In this document: positions 26,739 to 35,587 of the stretch, in pieces
Layout: every line of letters starts with the position of its first letter
How positions within the stretch are numbered: position 1 is the stretch's first letter
Source: Arthrobacter sp. SLBN-83
GTDB lineage: Bacteria; Actinomycetota; Actinomycetes; Actinomycetales; Micrococcaceae
Direction of reading: 5' to 3'
Length of the DNA stretch: 64,000 nucleotides
Assembly: GCF_006715285.1 (NCBI RefSeq)
Contig: NZ_VFMX01000001.1
Location: 248,001 to 312,000 of the forward strand
Made by a program: the position numbers and the translations under genes
The notes under the pieces: generated by a model
The model's database searches: none
What the model was told of the DNA's origin: nothing
Seen by the model: the letters and a program-made list of their open reading frames with translations, nothing else

Positions 26739-27686
26739 ATGCGTGATACCTCAAGCCGTTTCCAACCACAGGTAATTGAGATATTTTTGCCACAGGGTGA
26801 TCCAAAGTCCCTACGACGTGCAAAGTTTCCGACACAGAACATCGCAGTATATGACATCCCGAGGAGTCAATTAGGGTTATTTCTAACGAATCCAAGCTCC
26901 CAATCTCCGGCCTTGTATTTTCTTATTGCTGACAAGGCCGGGTCGCTCCCTCGCTGCTACATAGGACAAACAGACAACGCTCGCCGTCGACTAGGTGAGC
27001 ATGAAGCTGGCAAGAGTTTTTGGAGTCGGGCGCTCGTAGCGATATCAACCGACGACACTTGGGCATCTACCCACGTGACTTACTTGGAACATGAGGCAAT
27101 TCTGGCAGCCAGGAAGATGAAGCGTTACTCGATTGAAAATTCCGACAACGGCTCCAAAAGAAACGTTCCAGATACGATTGCGGCTATTTGTGACCTTCAT
27201 TTTGATACAGTCGCGGTTCTCCTCGCTACGCTCGGTCAACCTGTACTCGAGCCGATTTTCGGCCCCTTCCCACCCGGCACCGGAAGTACCACGCCGTGGG
27301 GATACTTCGTCAACGGACCTGGTTCCACGGCCCATGGAGACTTCGGCCCCGAGGGCTTGGTCGTTTTCAAAGGTTCGCGACTGCCGGTGCCCAGGTATAA
27401 GACGGGTGGCCCCGGGAAAGCTCTCCGGCGACGACTTATCGAAGCTGAGGTCCTTGCTGACGATGAAAAAGAAAATAGATTCCTGGCGGACTACCTATTC
27501 TCCGTGCCTGATGACTCAGCTTTGCTCTTAACTGGGAAACCTCAGCAAGCCGCACGTCTTTGGGCGGACGCGCAAGGTAGGACTTACGAGGAAGTTTGGA
27601 TGGCGAGAATTGATGCGGTTATGAGCCAACCGCCAGGAGGAACAGCAGAAGAGAAGCATCCCGATGAGCCCGGGGTTTGGTTGTGA
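26739..27686 (+). CDS. GIY-YIG nuclease-like protein with DUF4357-like tail
   Basis: 315 residues. The core ALYFLIADKAGSLPRCYIGQTDNARRRLGEHEAG matches the GIY-YIG pattern (aromatic-hydrophobic strand, YIGQT, basic helix). The C-terminal part (VVFKGSRLPVPRYKTGGPGKALRRRLIEAEVL) resembles DUF4357. Its GC is clearly lower than that of the flank, consistent with transfer. The ribosome site is weak (CCGGAG abutting the ATG). Its stop overlaps the start of the next gene, so the pair is translationally coupled. A defence or DNA-processing role is possible but not shown. Confidence 0.7.
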   Translation: MRDTSSRFQPQVIEIFLPQGDPKSLRRAKFPTQNIAVYDIPRSQLGLFLTNPSSQSPALYFLIADKAGSLPRCYIGQTDNARRRLGEHEAGKSFWSRALVAISTDDTWASTHVTYLEHEAILAARKMKRYSIENSDNGSKRNVPDTIAAICDLHFDTVAVLLATLGQPVLEPIFGPFPPGTGSTTPWGYFVNGPGSTAHGDFGPEGLVVFKGSRLPVPRYKTGGPGKALRRRLIEAEVLADDEKENRFLADYLFSVPDDSALLLTGKPQQAARLWADAQGRTYEEVWMARIDAVMSQPPGGTAEEKHPDEPGVWL

Positions 27687-28885
27687 CCTCCCCACATCCC
27701 GGCATCAACCTGTTGACCAATCAGCAGTGGATGACGCGCTATGGCATCTACATGCACGTTGAGGACGAGATTATTCATGCGAAAGTGATCGACGCTCTGG
27801 CTGCGTTGATCGATGACTTCGATATCGAGAGTCAAATCGAGAGCATGCTCCGTCAGTTCGACGATATGGGAACAGGCTTTGGTCTTCAGAATGGCGTGGC
27901 CTTTGTATTTCCATATGAGAGCCTGGTTCCTTTGCCTCCGGGCTACAGCAGCAACCGGATTTCTGTTCAAAAACAGGAAGTCCGAATGGTGCAATTTTTG
28001 AACTTCTCGACAACCCTTTACGCAGGAAGCTCAGCCGCACGAACAGGACATTGTTTCATCATTGTGTGTGTATTCGGCTTGCGACCGACACCTCTTAATG
28101 CGCTTGGCGCGCTCAATCGCGGTATTGAATATGCCAATGATATCCTTCGAGCCTATAGTCTCGCCCGCCATGACCACGGCATTCATACCCTTACCTTGGG
28201 CACTCTCCCGAGCCATATACGAGTTTATGAAATAAATGCTGTTGATACTGTAACTATAAAATCCGTAGGGGCGGCAGCGCCAAATGGACAAGATATAGCT
28301 GATCGAATCTCGAAACGACTGCTAATCGACGTTGATGAACTGCAGCGCTTTAGAAAGTATTCCGAGGAACTCCCGCTTCGTCCTGCAGAGCGCTACCTTG
28401 CCGACTTGATGAGGATTTGTATCACCAAGTTATGCCTGCAGGATCATGACGGTGCAGTCTTGGACAGCGGAAGGTTCGCCGAACTTGCCCTACGGCTCGT
28501 GGCCAGTCGTATCTCCTCTCTCAGTCCTAATGACATCGTGGACAACCAAAATCTCTTCACGCGGGGAAAGAATGCAAGGCCTGGAGTTGTCAACCACGTT
28601 GCTAGAGAACTCAGGTTCACCGGAAGTCACAAGATCAGCCTTTGGACAAAGAATGCGAGAGATCTCAGAAACCGACTTACACATGGCCTCCTATTTGAAA
28701 CAATATCCGGTGATCAGGCGCATGCGGCCGTCAAGGCCGACCTAGAACTTGTACAGCTCGCCGTAGATAAGCTTCCCAACGCCGACTGGAACATTGAAGT
28801 TCTCGGAGTAGGAGCGGACATCTACGGGAGGATATTTTCGCACCGAACAGCAAAATCGCAGCGAGGTCGCGCCCAAGGGCATTAA
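27683..28885 (+). CDS. Unknown protein with HEPN-like motif
   Basis: 400 residues from GTG 27683 (GTGA overlap with the GIY-YIG gene). I do not recognise the family. Near the C-terminus there is RDLRNRLTHGLLF, where Arg329-x4-His334 fits the Rx4-6H motif of HEPN ribonucleases. It is preceded by a helical segment as in HEPN bundles. No membrane helix or signal peptide is seen. Low GC and coupling to a nuclease-like gene suggest a two-gene mobile cassette, perhaps defensive. The HEPN reading rests on one motif and needs structure comparison. Confidence 0.55.
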   Translation: MTSPHPGINLLTNQQWMTRYGIYMHVEDEIIHAKVIDALAALIDDFDIESQIESMLRQFDDMGTGFGLQNGVAFVFPYESLVPLPPGYSSNRISVQKQEVRMVQFLNFSTTLYAGSSAARTGHCFIIVCVFGLRPTPLNALGALNRGIEYANDILRAYSLARHDHGIHTLTLGTLPSHIRVYEINAVDTVTIKSVGAAAPNGQDIADRISKRLLIDVDELQRFRKYSEELPLRPAERYLADLMRICITKLCLQDHDGAVLDSGRFAELALRLVASRISSLSPNDIVDNQNLFTRGKNARPGVVNHVARELRFTGSHKISLWTKNARDLRNRLTHGLLFETISGDQAHAAVKADLELVQLAVDKLPNADWNIEVLGVGADIYGRIFSHRTAKSQRGRAQGH

Positions 28886-29196
28886 GCAGAAAGACGAGAA
28901 TAGTAAGGGTCTCAAGTATCTAGGCCCATGCATCGTCCTTCTTGGCTAACCCGGAGTGCTGCGCCATAGTGGAATTGATGTACGACGGCCAGGAGCACCT
29001 GACGGTGAATGTTCCGATGGGGTTGTCGGGGCCACACAGTTACTGCCGAGGACGGCATCTGCGAAGCGGACCACGGACAGGTACAGAAGTTCTGCGACGC
29101 GGGGGTCTAGGTCGAGGTGCCGGCGGTTTCCGGGTAGGTTCCGCTGGGTAGGCTACTTCTACAACGAATGAAACCCTGAACGATACGGAGAGACGT
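28886..29196 (+). pseudogene. Decayed deoR 3'-end copy and unassigned sequence
   Basis: No intact gene. At 29038-29145 the frame reads TVTAEDGICEADHGQ, then VQKFCDAGV, a stop, and VEVPAVSG. These are pieces of the DeoR C-terminus with the middle deleted. Upstream, a short open frame (VELMYDGQEHLTVNV) is not recognised. Confidence 0.7.
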
Positions 29197-29499
29197 ATGC
29201 ACGCCGTGCTCGAATACACCTACGCCGACAACTACCTCGAGTCCCGCGAACAATACCGCGCAGACCACCTTCGGGCGGGGTGGGAGTCAGTCGAACGCGG
29301 CGAGCTTCTGCTCGGCGGGGCCATTGGCGAAGGACCGTTCAAGGGGCTGCTGATCTTCACCGGCGAAAACCCAGTCCAAGCCGCCAAAGCCTTTGCAGCC
29401 GCGGACCCCTACGTCCTCAACGGCGTCGTGACGTCGTGGACCGCCAGCCCGTGGACCACGGTGTTGGGCAACGAGGCCGCCACACCGGTCCGTCCGTAG
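29197..29499 (+). CDS. YciI-like protein
   Basis: 100 residues, a dimeric alpha+beta-barrel YciI-like protein (MHAVLEYTYADNYLESREQYRADHL; GENPVQAAKAFAAADPYV). GGAGAGACGT precedes the ATG. The biochemical role of most YciI proteins is unknown. It starts just after the decayed deoR fragment. Confidence 0.8.
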   Translation: MHAVLEYTYADNYLESREQYRADHLRAGWESVERGELLLGGAIGEGPFKGLLIFTGENPVQAAKAFAAADPYVLNGVVTSWTASPWTTVLGNEAATPVRP

Positions 29500-29525
29500 G
29501 CGCCGCTCACCATCATTGGACTGGG

Positions 29526-29991
29526 TTACTCGGCGATGTCCTCCGCCCACAGCTCCGGCTTGTCTGCCTTGAATGCAACCATCATGTCCACGCAACGCTG
29601 ATCGTCCAGCACCACCACTTCAACTCCGCGTGACCTCAACAGCTTCAGCTCGCCGTCGAACGTCCGGGCCTCCCCCCACCACCACGCGGGGGATCTTGAA
29701 TTGGATGATGGTCCCAGCGCACATGGCACATGGGGCCAGCGTGGTGTCCCGGTAGCTCCTTTGTCGGCCCGCGGCGCGCAGGGCCGACATTTCCCCGTGC
29801 GCGATCGGATCAGCGTTCTGGACGCGCTCGTTGTGTCCGCTGGCAAGCACCGCGCCGTCGCGGGCTCTCGCAGCACCGATGGGGATGCCGCCTTCGGCTA
29901 GGCTCTTTTGCGCGGCCTGATAGGCGGCCTCGAAAGCAGGAAGGTCGGCACTGTCCAGTTCGGGCACCATGGACTGAGGCTCGTGAGTCAT
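29526..29991 (-). pseudogene. Yeast-type cytosine deaminase, broken by a +1 frameshift in a C6 tract
   Basis: From ATG 29991 the frame reads like the fungal/bacterial cytosine deaminase family: GGIPIGAARARDG, the zinc motif HGEMSAL, APCAMCAGTII, IPRVVVG. The frame then fails. Removing one C from the run at 29672-29677 (G on the coding strand) restores GEARTFDGELKLL, VVVLDDQRCVDMM and the typical end ELWAEDIAE. Zinc ligands are intact upstream of the shift. It would salvage pyrimidine by deaminating cytosine. Recent decay, phase variation or a length error in the tract would all look the same. Confidence 0.82.
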
Positions 29992-30067
29992 GGCGCCATT
30001 GTTGCACGCAGTTTTGCACTGAAGCCGCGGCCCTTGAACCTGGCAGTGCAGCCAGACCGTCTGCGGC

Positions 30068-30358
30068 TCAGTCCTGAAGCCTGCTGGCCGTGACTTCAAA
30101 TTCCTCCACGGCGACGACCTGCGTCCTGTCCGCCTGGCTGCTCTCCTCCCGGATCCTGCTGGCTACCTGGCGGCTGTCCACCATCGCTTCCTCGGTGTCC
30201 CACAGCGTGATGGACAGGGCGTTGTCCGTGTCCCTCCCGTTAAGGTAGTAGACGCCCTTGCATCCCGGAAGCCGGAGCACGCTGTTCACGACGTCGTCGG
30301 CCGGGTTGTCCCTGCGGGTCTCGGGGCCGGTCCTGTAGGTGCTGATTCTGGCGAACAT
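30068..30358 (-). CDS. Small dimeric alpha/beta-barrel-like protein
   Basis: 96 residues from ATG 30358, preceded by GAGGGAGAAAG. The pattern (MFARISTYRTGP, GVYYLNGRDTDNALSITLWDTEEAM) resembles ABM/EthD-type ferredoxin-like folds used by small monooxygenases or stress proteins. No catalytic residue is identifiable. Confidence 0.65.
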   Translation of the reverse strand: MFARISTYRTGPETRRDNPADDVVNSVLRLPGCKGVYYLNGRDTDNALSITLWDTEEAMVDSRQVASRIREESSQADRTQVVAVEEFEVTASRLQD

Positions 30359-30510
30359 GGTCTTTCTCCCTCGGGGCGCACATGGGGGCGGCAGGATTCC
30401 GCTCCTCCCCTCAGTAAGGGCCCTACCGACAGACAGAAACAAGGGTCAAAAGTCAGGCGCACACCACGCCCTGCTGCGTCCCGCCTCCGGGCCGGGAGGG
30501 CATGATGGGA

Positions 30511-30544
30511 GGACGACGGCGGAAGGTGCCTCCCGCCGTCGTCC
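30511..30544 (-). terminator. Hairpin terminator, 12-bp stem
   Basis: GGACGACGGCGG pairs with CCGCCGTCGTCC around a 10-base loop. It sits between the small-barrel protein gene and the methyltransferase gene, both on the minus strand, and can end the methyltransferase transcript. It shares the ACGACGGCGG core. Confidence 0.75.
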
Positions 30545-30601
30545 TCTCTCAGCGCGGGTGAAGCCAGCCGCTCCCCTGGCGCGGGATTTCCCCAGCACCT
30601 G

Positions 30602-31441
30602 CTATGCCTTTGACAGCGTGAAGATCCCGTAGCGCATCGCGCCGATGCGGTACGCCAGGATCAGGCGGGGAATGCTGAGAATGGCGCCGCGATTGCGTGC
30701 GCCAAGGGCAAGGCGCCGTGTCCGGGGATCAACGAGCAGGGCCTTCAGCAGCCGGACGGCGCAGATGGGCCAGGTGCGGGACACCCGGCGGCTGACATCC
30801 TCGTAGGCGGCGACAGTGAAGCCTGCCGCCGTTGCCATGGCCTCATAGTCCTCGCGCGTGCCCATCGAGGGCAGGCGCCCCTCGCGGCAGATCGGTTCGA
30901 GCAGGTGGCGGACCTTCCACCGGCTGGCATTAGTCTCGGCGAGCCATGCACAGACAACGAACCGGCCGCCCGGAGCCAGCACGCGATGCGCTTCGGCGAA
31001 GAACGCGGGCTTGTCCACCATATGTTCGCTCGACTCAATTGCCCACGCGGCATCCGCCGAGGCGTCGGGCAGGCTGTTGGCGAGCCAGTCCTGGACCTGG
31101 ATGCCCACGCCGGGTACCGGATGCGCCGCGGCGTAGTGGGCCTGCTCAGCAGAAAGAGTGAACCCCGTGACCCGGACGCTGCGTGTCACCGCGAGCCGCC
31201 TTGCCGTGGAGCCGTAGCCGCAGCCGATGTCCACACACTCCTGGCCCGCCATCAGGCCCAGCCGGTCCCCGACGGTGTCCACCAGCGCCTCGACCGCTGC
31301 GCCGGGAGTCTCCCGACCTGTGGCCCACAGCCCGTGGTGGACATGGTCTCCCCACACACTTCGGTAAATGGGATCAAGGTCGTCATAGTGGTCCGCCACC
31401 GCCACGGCGTCCTGTGGGATATCGGGGACGATCACGCCCAT
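30602..31441 (-). CDS. SAM-dependent methyltransferase (class I)
   Basis: 279 residues. SAM motif I is VDIGCGYGSTARRLA (~70), with post-motif acidic and IESSEHM segments, then VLAPGGRFVVCAWLAE. It resembles the UbiE/gamma-tocopherol/sterol methyltransferase branch (DHYDDLDPIYRSVWGDHVHHGLW), acting on small lipophilic molecules. No ribosome site is seen upstream of ATG 31441; the transcript may be leaderless or start at the GTG two codons on. Confidence 0.85.
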   Translation of the reverse strand: MGVIVPDIPQDAVAVADHYDDLDPIYRSVWGDHVHHGLWATGRETPGAAVEALVDTVGDRLGLMAGQECVDIGCGYGSTARRLAVTRSVRVTGFTLSAEQAHYAAAHPVPGVGIQVQDWLANSLPDASADAAWAIESSEHMVDKPAFFAEAHRVLAPGGRFVVCAWLAETNASRWKVRHLLEPICREGRLPSMGTREDYEAMATAAGFTVAAYEDVSRRVSRTWPICAVRLLKALLVDPRTRRLALGARNRGAILSIPRLILAYRIGAMRYGIFTLSKA

Positions 31442-31502
31442 GACACTACAGCGGGCGCTCGGGCACGGAAAAGGGTGGCGCCTTCACCGGGCATTTCCTG
31501 TC

Positions 31503-31900
31503 CTAGTGCCGGGCAGGTTCGGTTGGAACGTTGGATTCGGCGATCCGCTTGATCGCCGCGAGTGTTTTTCGGGATGCCGTCGAGGGCCTGCTGGGTGCGG
31601 TCGGCGATTTGGGCGTCTGCCTCGTCGCCGTATTTCTCCCCGAACATCGCGATTCCGTCCGGCAGGAATTCCCATGTCTCGGTCAGCGTCGTCCCGTTAT
31701 CTGCCGGGGTCATGATGAAGCCCCCAACGGACAAAACGCCCACCGACCACCCAGGCGAACTCGCAGCCGCGCGCGGCTGACACCACCTGCGACCGGGTCT
31801 CCCAGGTCCGGTGCGGGAGCTCGTTGCGCCCGGTGAACCAGGCGCCGACCTGGCCGGCGCTGGCCTCGCCACGAAGTACCCGGCCGCTGCATAGAGCCAC
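31503..31900 (-). pseudogene. SRPBCC / polyketide-cyclase family gene, decayed
   Basis: Three reading frames together give a recognisable SRPBCC C-terminal two-thirds: VGAWFTGRNELPHRTWETRS, then GFIMTPADNGTTLTETW and FLPDGIAMFGEKYGDEADAQ, then TLAAIKRIAESNVP and a stop at 31503. The shifts fall at a five-C run (31721-31725) and a five-T run (31565-31569); one base removed from each restores the frame. The N-terminal third is not recognisable upstream, so truncation is also likely. Confidence 0.7.
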
Positions 31901-32307
31901 AGCCAGCGTGATATGCCCCTACCTACGATTAAGTGGGCCACCAGGCCGAAGACCACTGACATCCGCCGCGAGCAGTCCCAGCCCGGCGATTCCCAAGTCC
32001 CAGCGATCCACGGCCCGCCACCTCCCTGCTTCCCGTGGTATCGCCGCCAGCCTCGCGAAACGTGCACCCGAGGTGTAGAGGCCATGGTCCCGCCATCCGG
32101 GTCAGGTGAGTGAACCTGCTTCGGCGAGTGCCGCCGTCGTGGTTTCGACAGGCTCAACCACCGAGAAGTGCCCCAGCAGCGTCGCCACCAGGTGCGGGGC
32201 GAACTCCTCATCCAGCGAGAGGACCACGCGGCGCCACGCGCCCTTCACCTCCGGGTAGCCCGCGTACAGCCCGCGCATGTCGCTTAGGGTCTGCCCGCAG
32301 CCGGGCC
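31901..32307. other. Degraded region with repeat and gene fragment
   Basis: No complete gene. A minus-strand frame ending at 32102 (58 codons from ATG 32279; GLYAGYPEVKGAWRRVVLSLD) looks like the tail of an unidentified protein. GGTTTCGACAGGCTCAACCA at 32141 is a dispersed repeat familiar from Micrococcales genomes. Confidence 0.5.
32141..32167. repeat. Dispersed actinobacterial repeat
   Basis: The sequence GGTTTCGACAGGCTCAACCA continuing into CCGAGAA is a well-known interspersed motif of Arthrobacter- and Microbacterium-like genomes. Only one arm is present here. Confidence 0.5.
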
Positions 32308-32666
32308 CGTCAGAGTGCCTTGTGGGACCACCGCCCGAGGCGACGGTGGAGCGGATGAGCTTTGACCGGGTGTTCCTGGGCGCCGACGCCGTCACCGCCG
32401 AGGACGGCATCTGCGAGGCCGACCACGCCCAGACCCGGCTGAAGGAGCTCATGGCCCGGCGCGGCCGATCCGTTTATGTTCTGGCGGACTTTTCAAAGCT
32501 TGGTTTGCGGCCCTTCCACGCCTGGGCGCGGCTCGCGCTGCCATGGACGCTGGTGACAGACGACGGCGCCGACCCGGGCCAAGTGCAGAAGTTTCGGGAC
32601 GTGGGGGTTCAGGTTGAGGTGGCTGCGGTTCCTTCGTCCCAGCGACCATTCGATGGCGATGACTAG
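32308..32666 (+). pseudogene. Second deoR 3'-end fragment
   Basis: About 107 codons match the C-terminus of the DeoR protein at 25801-26583 almost throughout (ERMSFDRVFLGADAVTAEDG, then LALPWTLVTDDGADPGQVQ). The fragment lacks the HTH. Similarity fades upstream of about 32308. Nucleotide differences are spread across it, so the duplication is not recent, or it came from a related strain. Confidence 0.85.
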
Positions 32667-33271
32667 CATCACCACGAGAATGACAAACAGGAGGATCTAG
32701 GTAGTGGTCACACGGAGCCGACTGCAGACCCGTCAGATACTCAAGGCTCGTTGGCGCATGCCTTGCTGTCAGCCGCAGTTAAATCAAACTCCGGCTGCTG
32801 CGTTGCGCCGGCACAACGAACTGCCGTTTGCGGTCCACCGGCGTCTTCTGGTCCGTTGCCGGGATGCTCAGGCAACACCCCAACTGTCCCGGAACCGCCA
32901 GGGGCAGTATGACCTGGTCGCAGGTATGGCACGTGGCTTCGGATACCGCAAGCACGATTGTGGGCGGACGGTCTTGCTGCACCCCGGTTCCCGGCATGGG
33001 GTAGTGCATCGAAACACACATTGGTTAGTGAACGACCCGAACGCAACCTCGGCAGAGCCAACGCATTCAGGGCAAATCACAGTCGCTCATGCGTACCAAT
33101 GCTTCCGAACATCTACCCCGGCCGATGGACAACTTCACGATGGAATCGCCGATAGACATAGTCAGCAATCAGGCTAATGAGCGCTTATCCTAGGCGAGAT
33201 AGTTCCTTGAAGAAACAAAGGATTAGGCCTGGAAGAGCTCCAGGTGTGTTCACGGCCAGCAGGGGAAAACA
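32667..33271. other. Unassigned 605-base region upstream of sspE
   Basis: Several short open frames exist on both strands but none has a ribosome site together with a recognisable product. One minus-strand frame carries CHTC/CPEC-type Cys pairs, perhaps a decayed zinc-binding protein. The last ~100 bases are AT-richer and probably hold the sspE promoter; AGGGGAAAACA is its ribosome site. Confidence 0.4.
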
Positions 33272-35542
33272 TTGGAAATCAAAGAAATATTTAGCGCTCA
33301 GCCTTACTCCGTATTTGAGCTTTTTATAGAGCCCGGACTCGGTCTGTACGTTCCCAATTACCAACGACCGTATTCATGGGATAAAGAGAAAATAGAGCGC
33401 CTTCTTGACGACGTTGCAGCAGGACTTGAACAGCTTCTGGTGACTGACGACAGCATCAAGTTTCTCGGCTCGATCATCACCCTGAAAGACAATGACCAGA
33501 GCACAATTCAGCCGCAATTCAAAGAGCATCTACCCCCGAGCGTGGTGCACATTATCGACGGTCAACAACGATTGAGCACGCTACTCGTGCTGGCTACCGT
33601 TCTTCATGAGTCTATTTCAACTCGCCTGGCTAAGGTGAAACCTACCAGTTCCGCTTCAGCTTGGCTCAAGTCGCGGGCCGAGATTCTTATGGCAGAGCTA
33701 GAAGAGATCTTCAGCCTAGACATGAGGACCGGAGAACTACGATACTACCCACGGATGATTCGCGCCTACGTCGACGGGTGGTCGAGACATTCCAGCCAGG
33801 CGCAGTACAAATCGCCAATTGCAAGTCTACTATTCCAGTATGGATCACACTCGCGAGCCAACACCAACCTTAAAGCAAAGTTTGATACCAAGATGGTGTT
33901 GAAGGATATGGGTCCCGCTCACGAAAATGATGCTAATCACCTCCTCGCTCTCCGAGAACATATGTTCAAGCATCTGAGGACTCTACTAAAGAACAACGAT
34001 GATACGCGCATTGTGGGAGTCGATGAAGTTGTAAAATCACAGCATATGCAGATTGCGCTTTTTCAGAGTGAAATGGATGACTCTACGACAGCTGGAGTAA
34101 TCACCGAGAAAGTTGACGCTGAACTGCTTAGCCTTATGGCCTACGCAGCATATTTCATGAAAAGAGTCACAGTCACGCGCGTAACGGCAAAACGCGAGCA
34201 GTACGGATTCGATATGTTTGAAGCGCTAAATACCACTGGGGAACCACTAACGGTGCTGGAGACCTTCAAACCGAAAGTAATTCTGGCGGAGAAGGTAAAC
34301 GAATGGCCACAGTCGGTCTCGAAGTCATACTTCGAGGAAATCGAAAGCTACATTGGCCAAAAGAGTGGAAGCGTGGAACGACAAAAGCGAACGAGCAAGC
34401 TCGTAATTCCTTTTGCACTCGCACAGCAAGGGCAAAAGCTAGGCACCCGCGTCAGTGAGCAACGGAGATTCCTGCACCAGTCCTACGAAGAAACCCCGGA
34501 GATCGGTGCAAAGCGTGAATACCTCGCCTTACTTTCTTCGGTCTCTCAAATCCACGGCCGCTATTGGACTGACGGTAAGGTGCAGTGGAGATATTCCACG
34601 GCCGACAGCGGGCATGCCGATCTCGGTCTTGCCTTCCTCTCAACAGCTAACCACGAAATTGTTATACCTCTGCTTTCTCGCTATCACGCGGCTGTCCGGT
34701 TTGCGGAGGACAAGGAGGAAGCGGAACATGCACTGGCACTGGCAATCAAGGCTTGCGCCGGGTTCTTCGCTCTATACAGAGCGGCCTCGATTGGGACGAA
34801 CAACATAGATTCCGTGTGGCGAGAAGTCATGGGATCGTCAACGTTCTCGCTCAAAAACAGCAGCATTACTGATGTGCCCGACATTAGCGAATTGCAAACA
34901 ATACTTCAGTCCAAACTGGAAGCTTTGGGCGTGCTGGCCCGTCATAGCTGGATCTCGCAGGCCAGCCACGTACCGACGTACTCCGCCAGCAAGCCATTGA
35001 CACGATTTCTGTTGTTGGCGGCCTCTAATAACGCAGTCTGTGACGCCGCAGCTCCGGGACTTCTCCGCAAAGCGAAGAATGGCGTTCATGAAGTATTCAA
35101 CAAGTCCGCGTGGATGTCGAACCACTTCAAGACCATTGAACACGTCTATCCACAGAAGGCCGATGGCACTACGTGGGCAAGTGGTCTTAGCGAAAACCGG
35201 CTTGTCGATTGCATCGGGAACTTGACTCTTTTGCCAGGTGAGTTGAACTCCAGCCTCAGCAACAAACCTTGGTCGGCCAAGCGTGTCATGTATAAGGCTC
35301 TCAGCGCAGAGACCAAGGAGGAGGCCGCGAGCATCCTGGAAGCAGTTGCTTTAAACGAAGCGGAAAAGCAATCACTCACCGCCATAGCCGCCCAGGGTAA
35401 TACGTTTCTGCCCATGCTCAAATCCGTCGGTGCCGTAGATATCGACTGGACCCCGGATTTCGTGCAGTTGCGTTCTGAAAATTTGTTGAGCCTTGCTCAT
35501 GATTCCATTGCGTCGTGGGTGGGCCTAGAAGTCGAGGAGTAG
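33272..35542 (+). CDS. sspE: SspE-type phosphorothioation-sensing nuclease (DUF262-DUF1524)
   Basis: 756 residues from a TTG start with AGGGG upstream. The N-terminal DUF262 domain has QRPYSW (31-36) and DGQQR (96-100), the NTP-binding/hydrolysis motifs. The C-terminal DUF1524 HNH nuclease region shows IEHVYPQ (His624) and NLTLLPGELNSSLSNKPW (Asn650 on). This order is that of GmrSD-like type IV enzymes. Beside sspABCD it is best read as SspE, which uses phosphorothioate-stimulated NTPase activity and nicks unmodified phage DNA. It is convergent with the modification operon. Low GC supports transfer. Confidence 0.85.
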   Translation: MEIKEIFSAQPYSVFELFIEPGLGLYVPNYQRPYSWDKEKIERLLDDVAAGLEQLLVTDDSIKFLGSIITLKDNDQSTIQPQFKEHLPPSVVHIIDGQQRLSTLLVLATVLHESISTRLAKVKPTSSASAWLKSRAEILMAELEEIFSLDMRTGELRYYPRMIRAYVDGWSRHSSQAQYKSPIASLLFQYGSHSRANTNLKAKFDTKMVLKDMGPAHENDANHLLALREHMFKHLRTLLKNNDDTRIVGVDEVVKSQHMQIALFQSEMDDSTTAGVITEKVDAELLSLMAYAAYFMKRVTVTRVTAKREQYGFDMFEALNTTGEPLTVLETFKPKVILAEKVNEWPQSVSKSYFEEIESYIGQKSGSVERQKRTSKLVIPFALAQQGQKLGTRVSEQRRFLHQSYEETPEIGAKREYLALLSSVSQIHGRYWTDGKVQWRYSTADSGHADLGLAFLSTANHEIVIPLLSRYHAAVRFAEDKEEAEHALALAIKACAGFFALYRAASIGTNNIDSVWREVMGSSTFSLKNSSITDVPDISELQTILQSKLEALGVLARHSWISQASHVPTYSASKPLTRFLLLAASNNAVCDAAAPGLLRKAKNGVHEVFNKSAWMSNHFKTIEHVYPQKADGTTWASGLSENRLVDCIGNLTLLPGELNSSLSNKPWSAKRVMYKALSAETKEEAASILEAVALNEAEKQSLTAIAAQGNTFLPMLKSVGAVDIDWTPDFVQLRSENLLSLAHDSIASWVGLEVEE

Positions 35543-35554
35543 GCGCCAAAAGTT

Positions 35555-35587
35555 CCTTGGGCGCCCGCCGTCCGCGGGCGCCCAAGG
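35555..35587 (+). terminator. Terminator after sspE, 14-bp stem
   Basis: CCTTGGGCGCCCGC and GCGGGCGCCCAAGG pair perfectly around CGTCC, 13 bases after the sspE stop. Confidence 0.8.

Noticed and set aside
24223..26895. 890-codon open frame on the minus strand
   Set aside because: It lies antisense to the kinase, PdxA2 and DeoR genes, which have clear family motifs, ribosome sites and overlaps. Long antisense frames are usual in high-GC DNA.
33272..35542. Stand-alone type IV GmrSD restriction enzyme
   Set aside because: The domain order is the same, but the position beside sspABCD makes SspE the better reading. A stand-alone role cannot be fully excluded.
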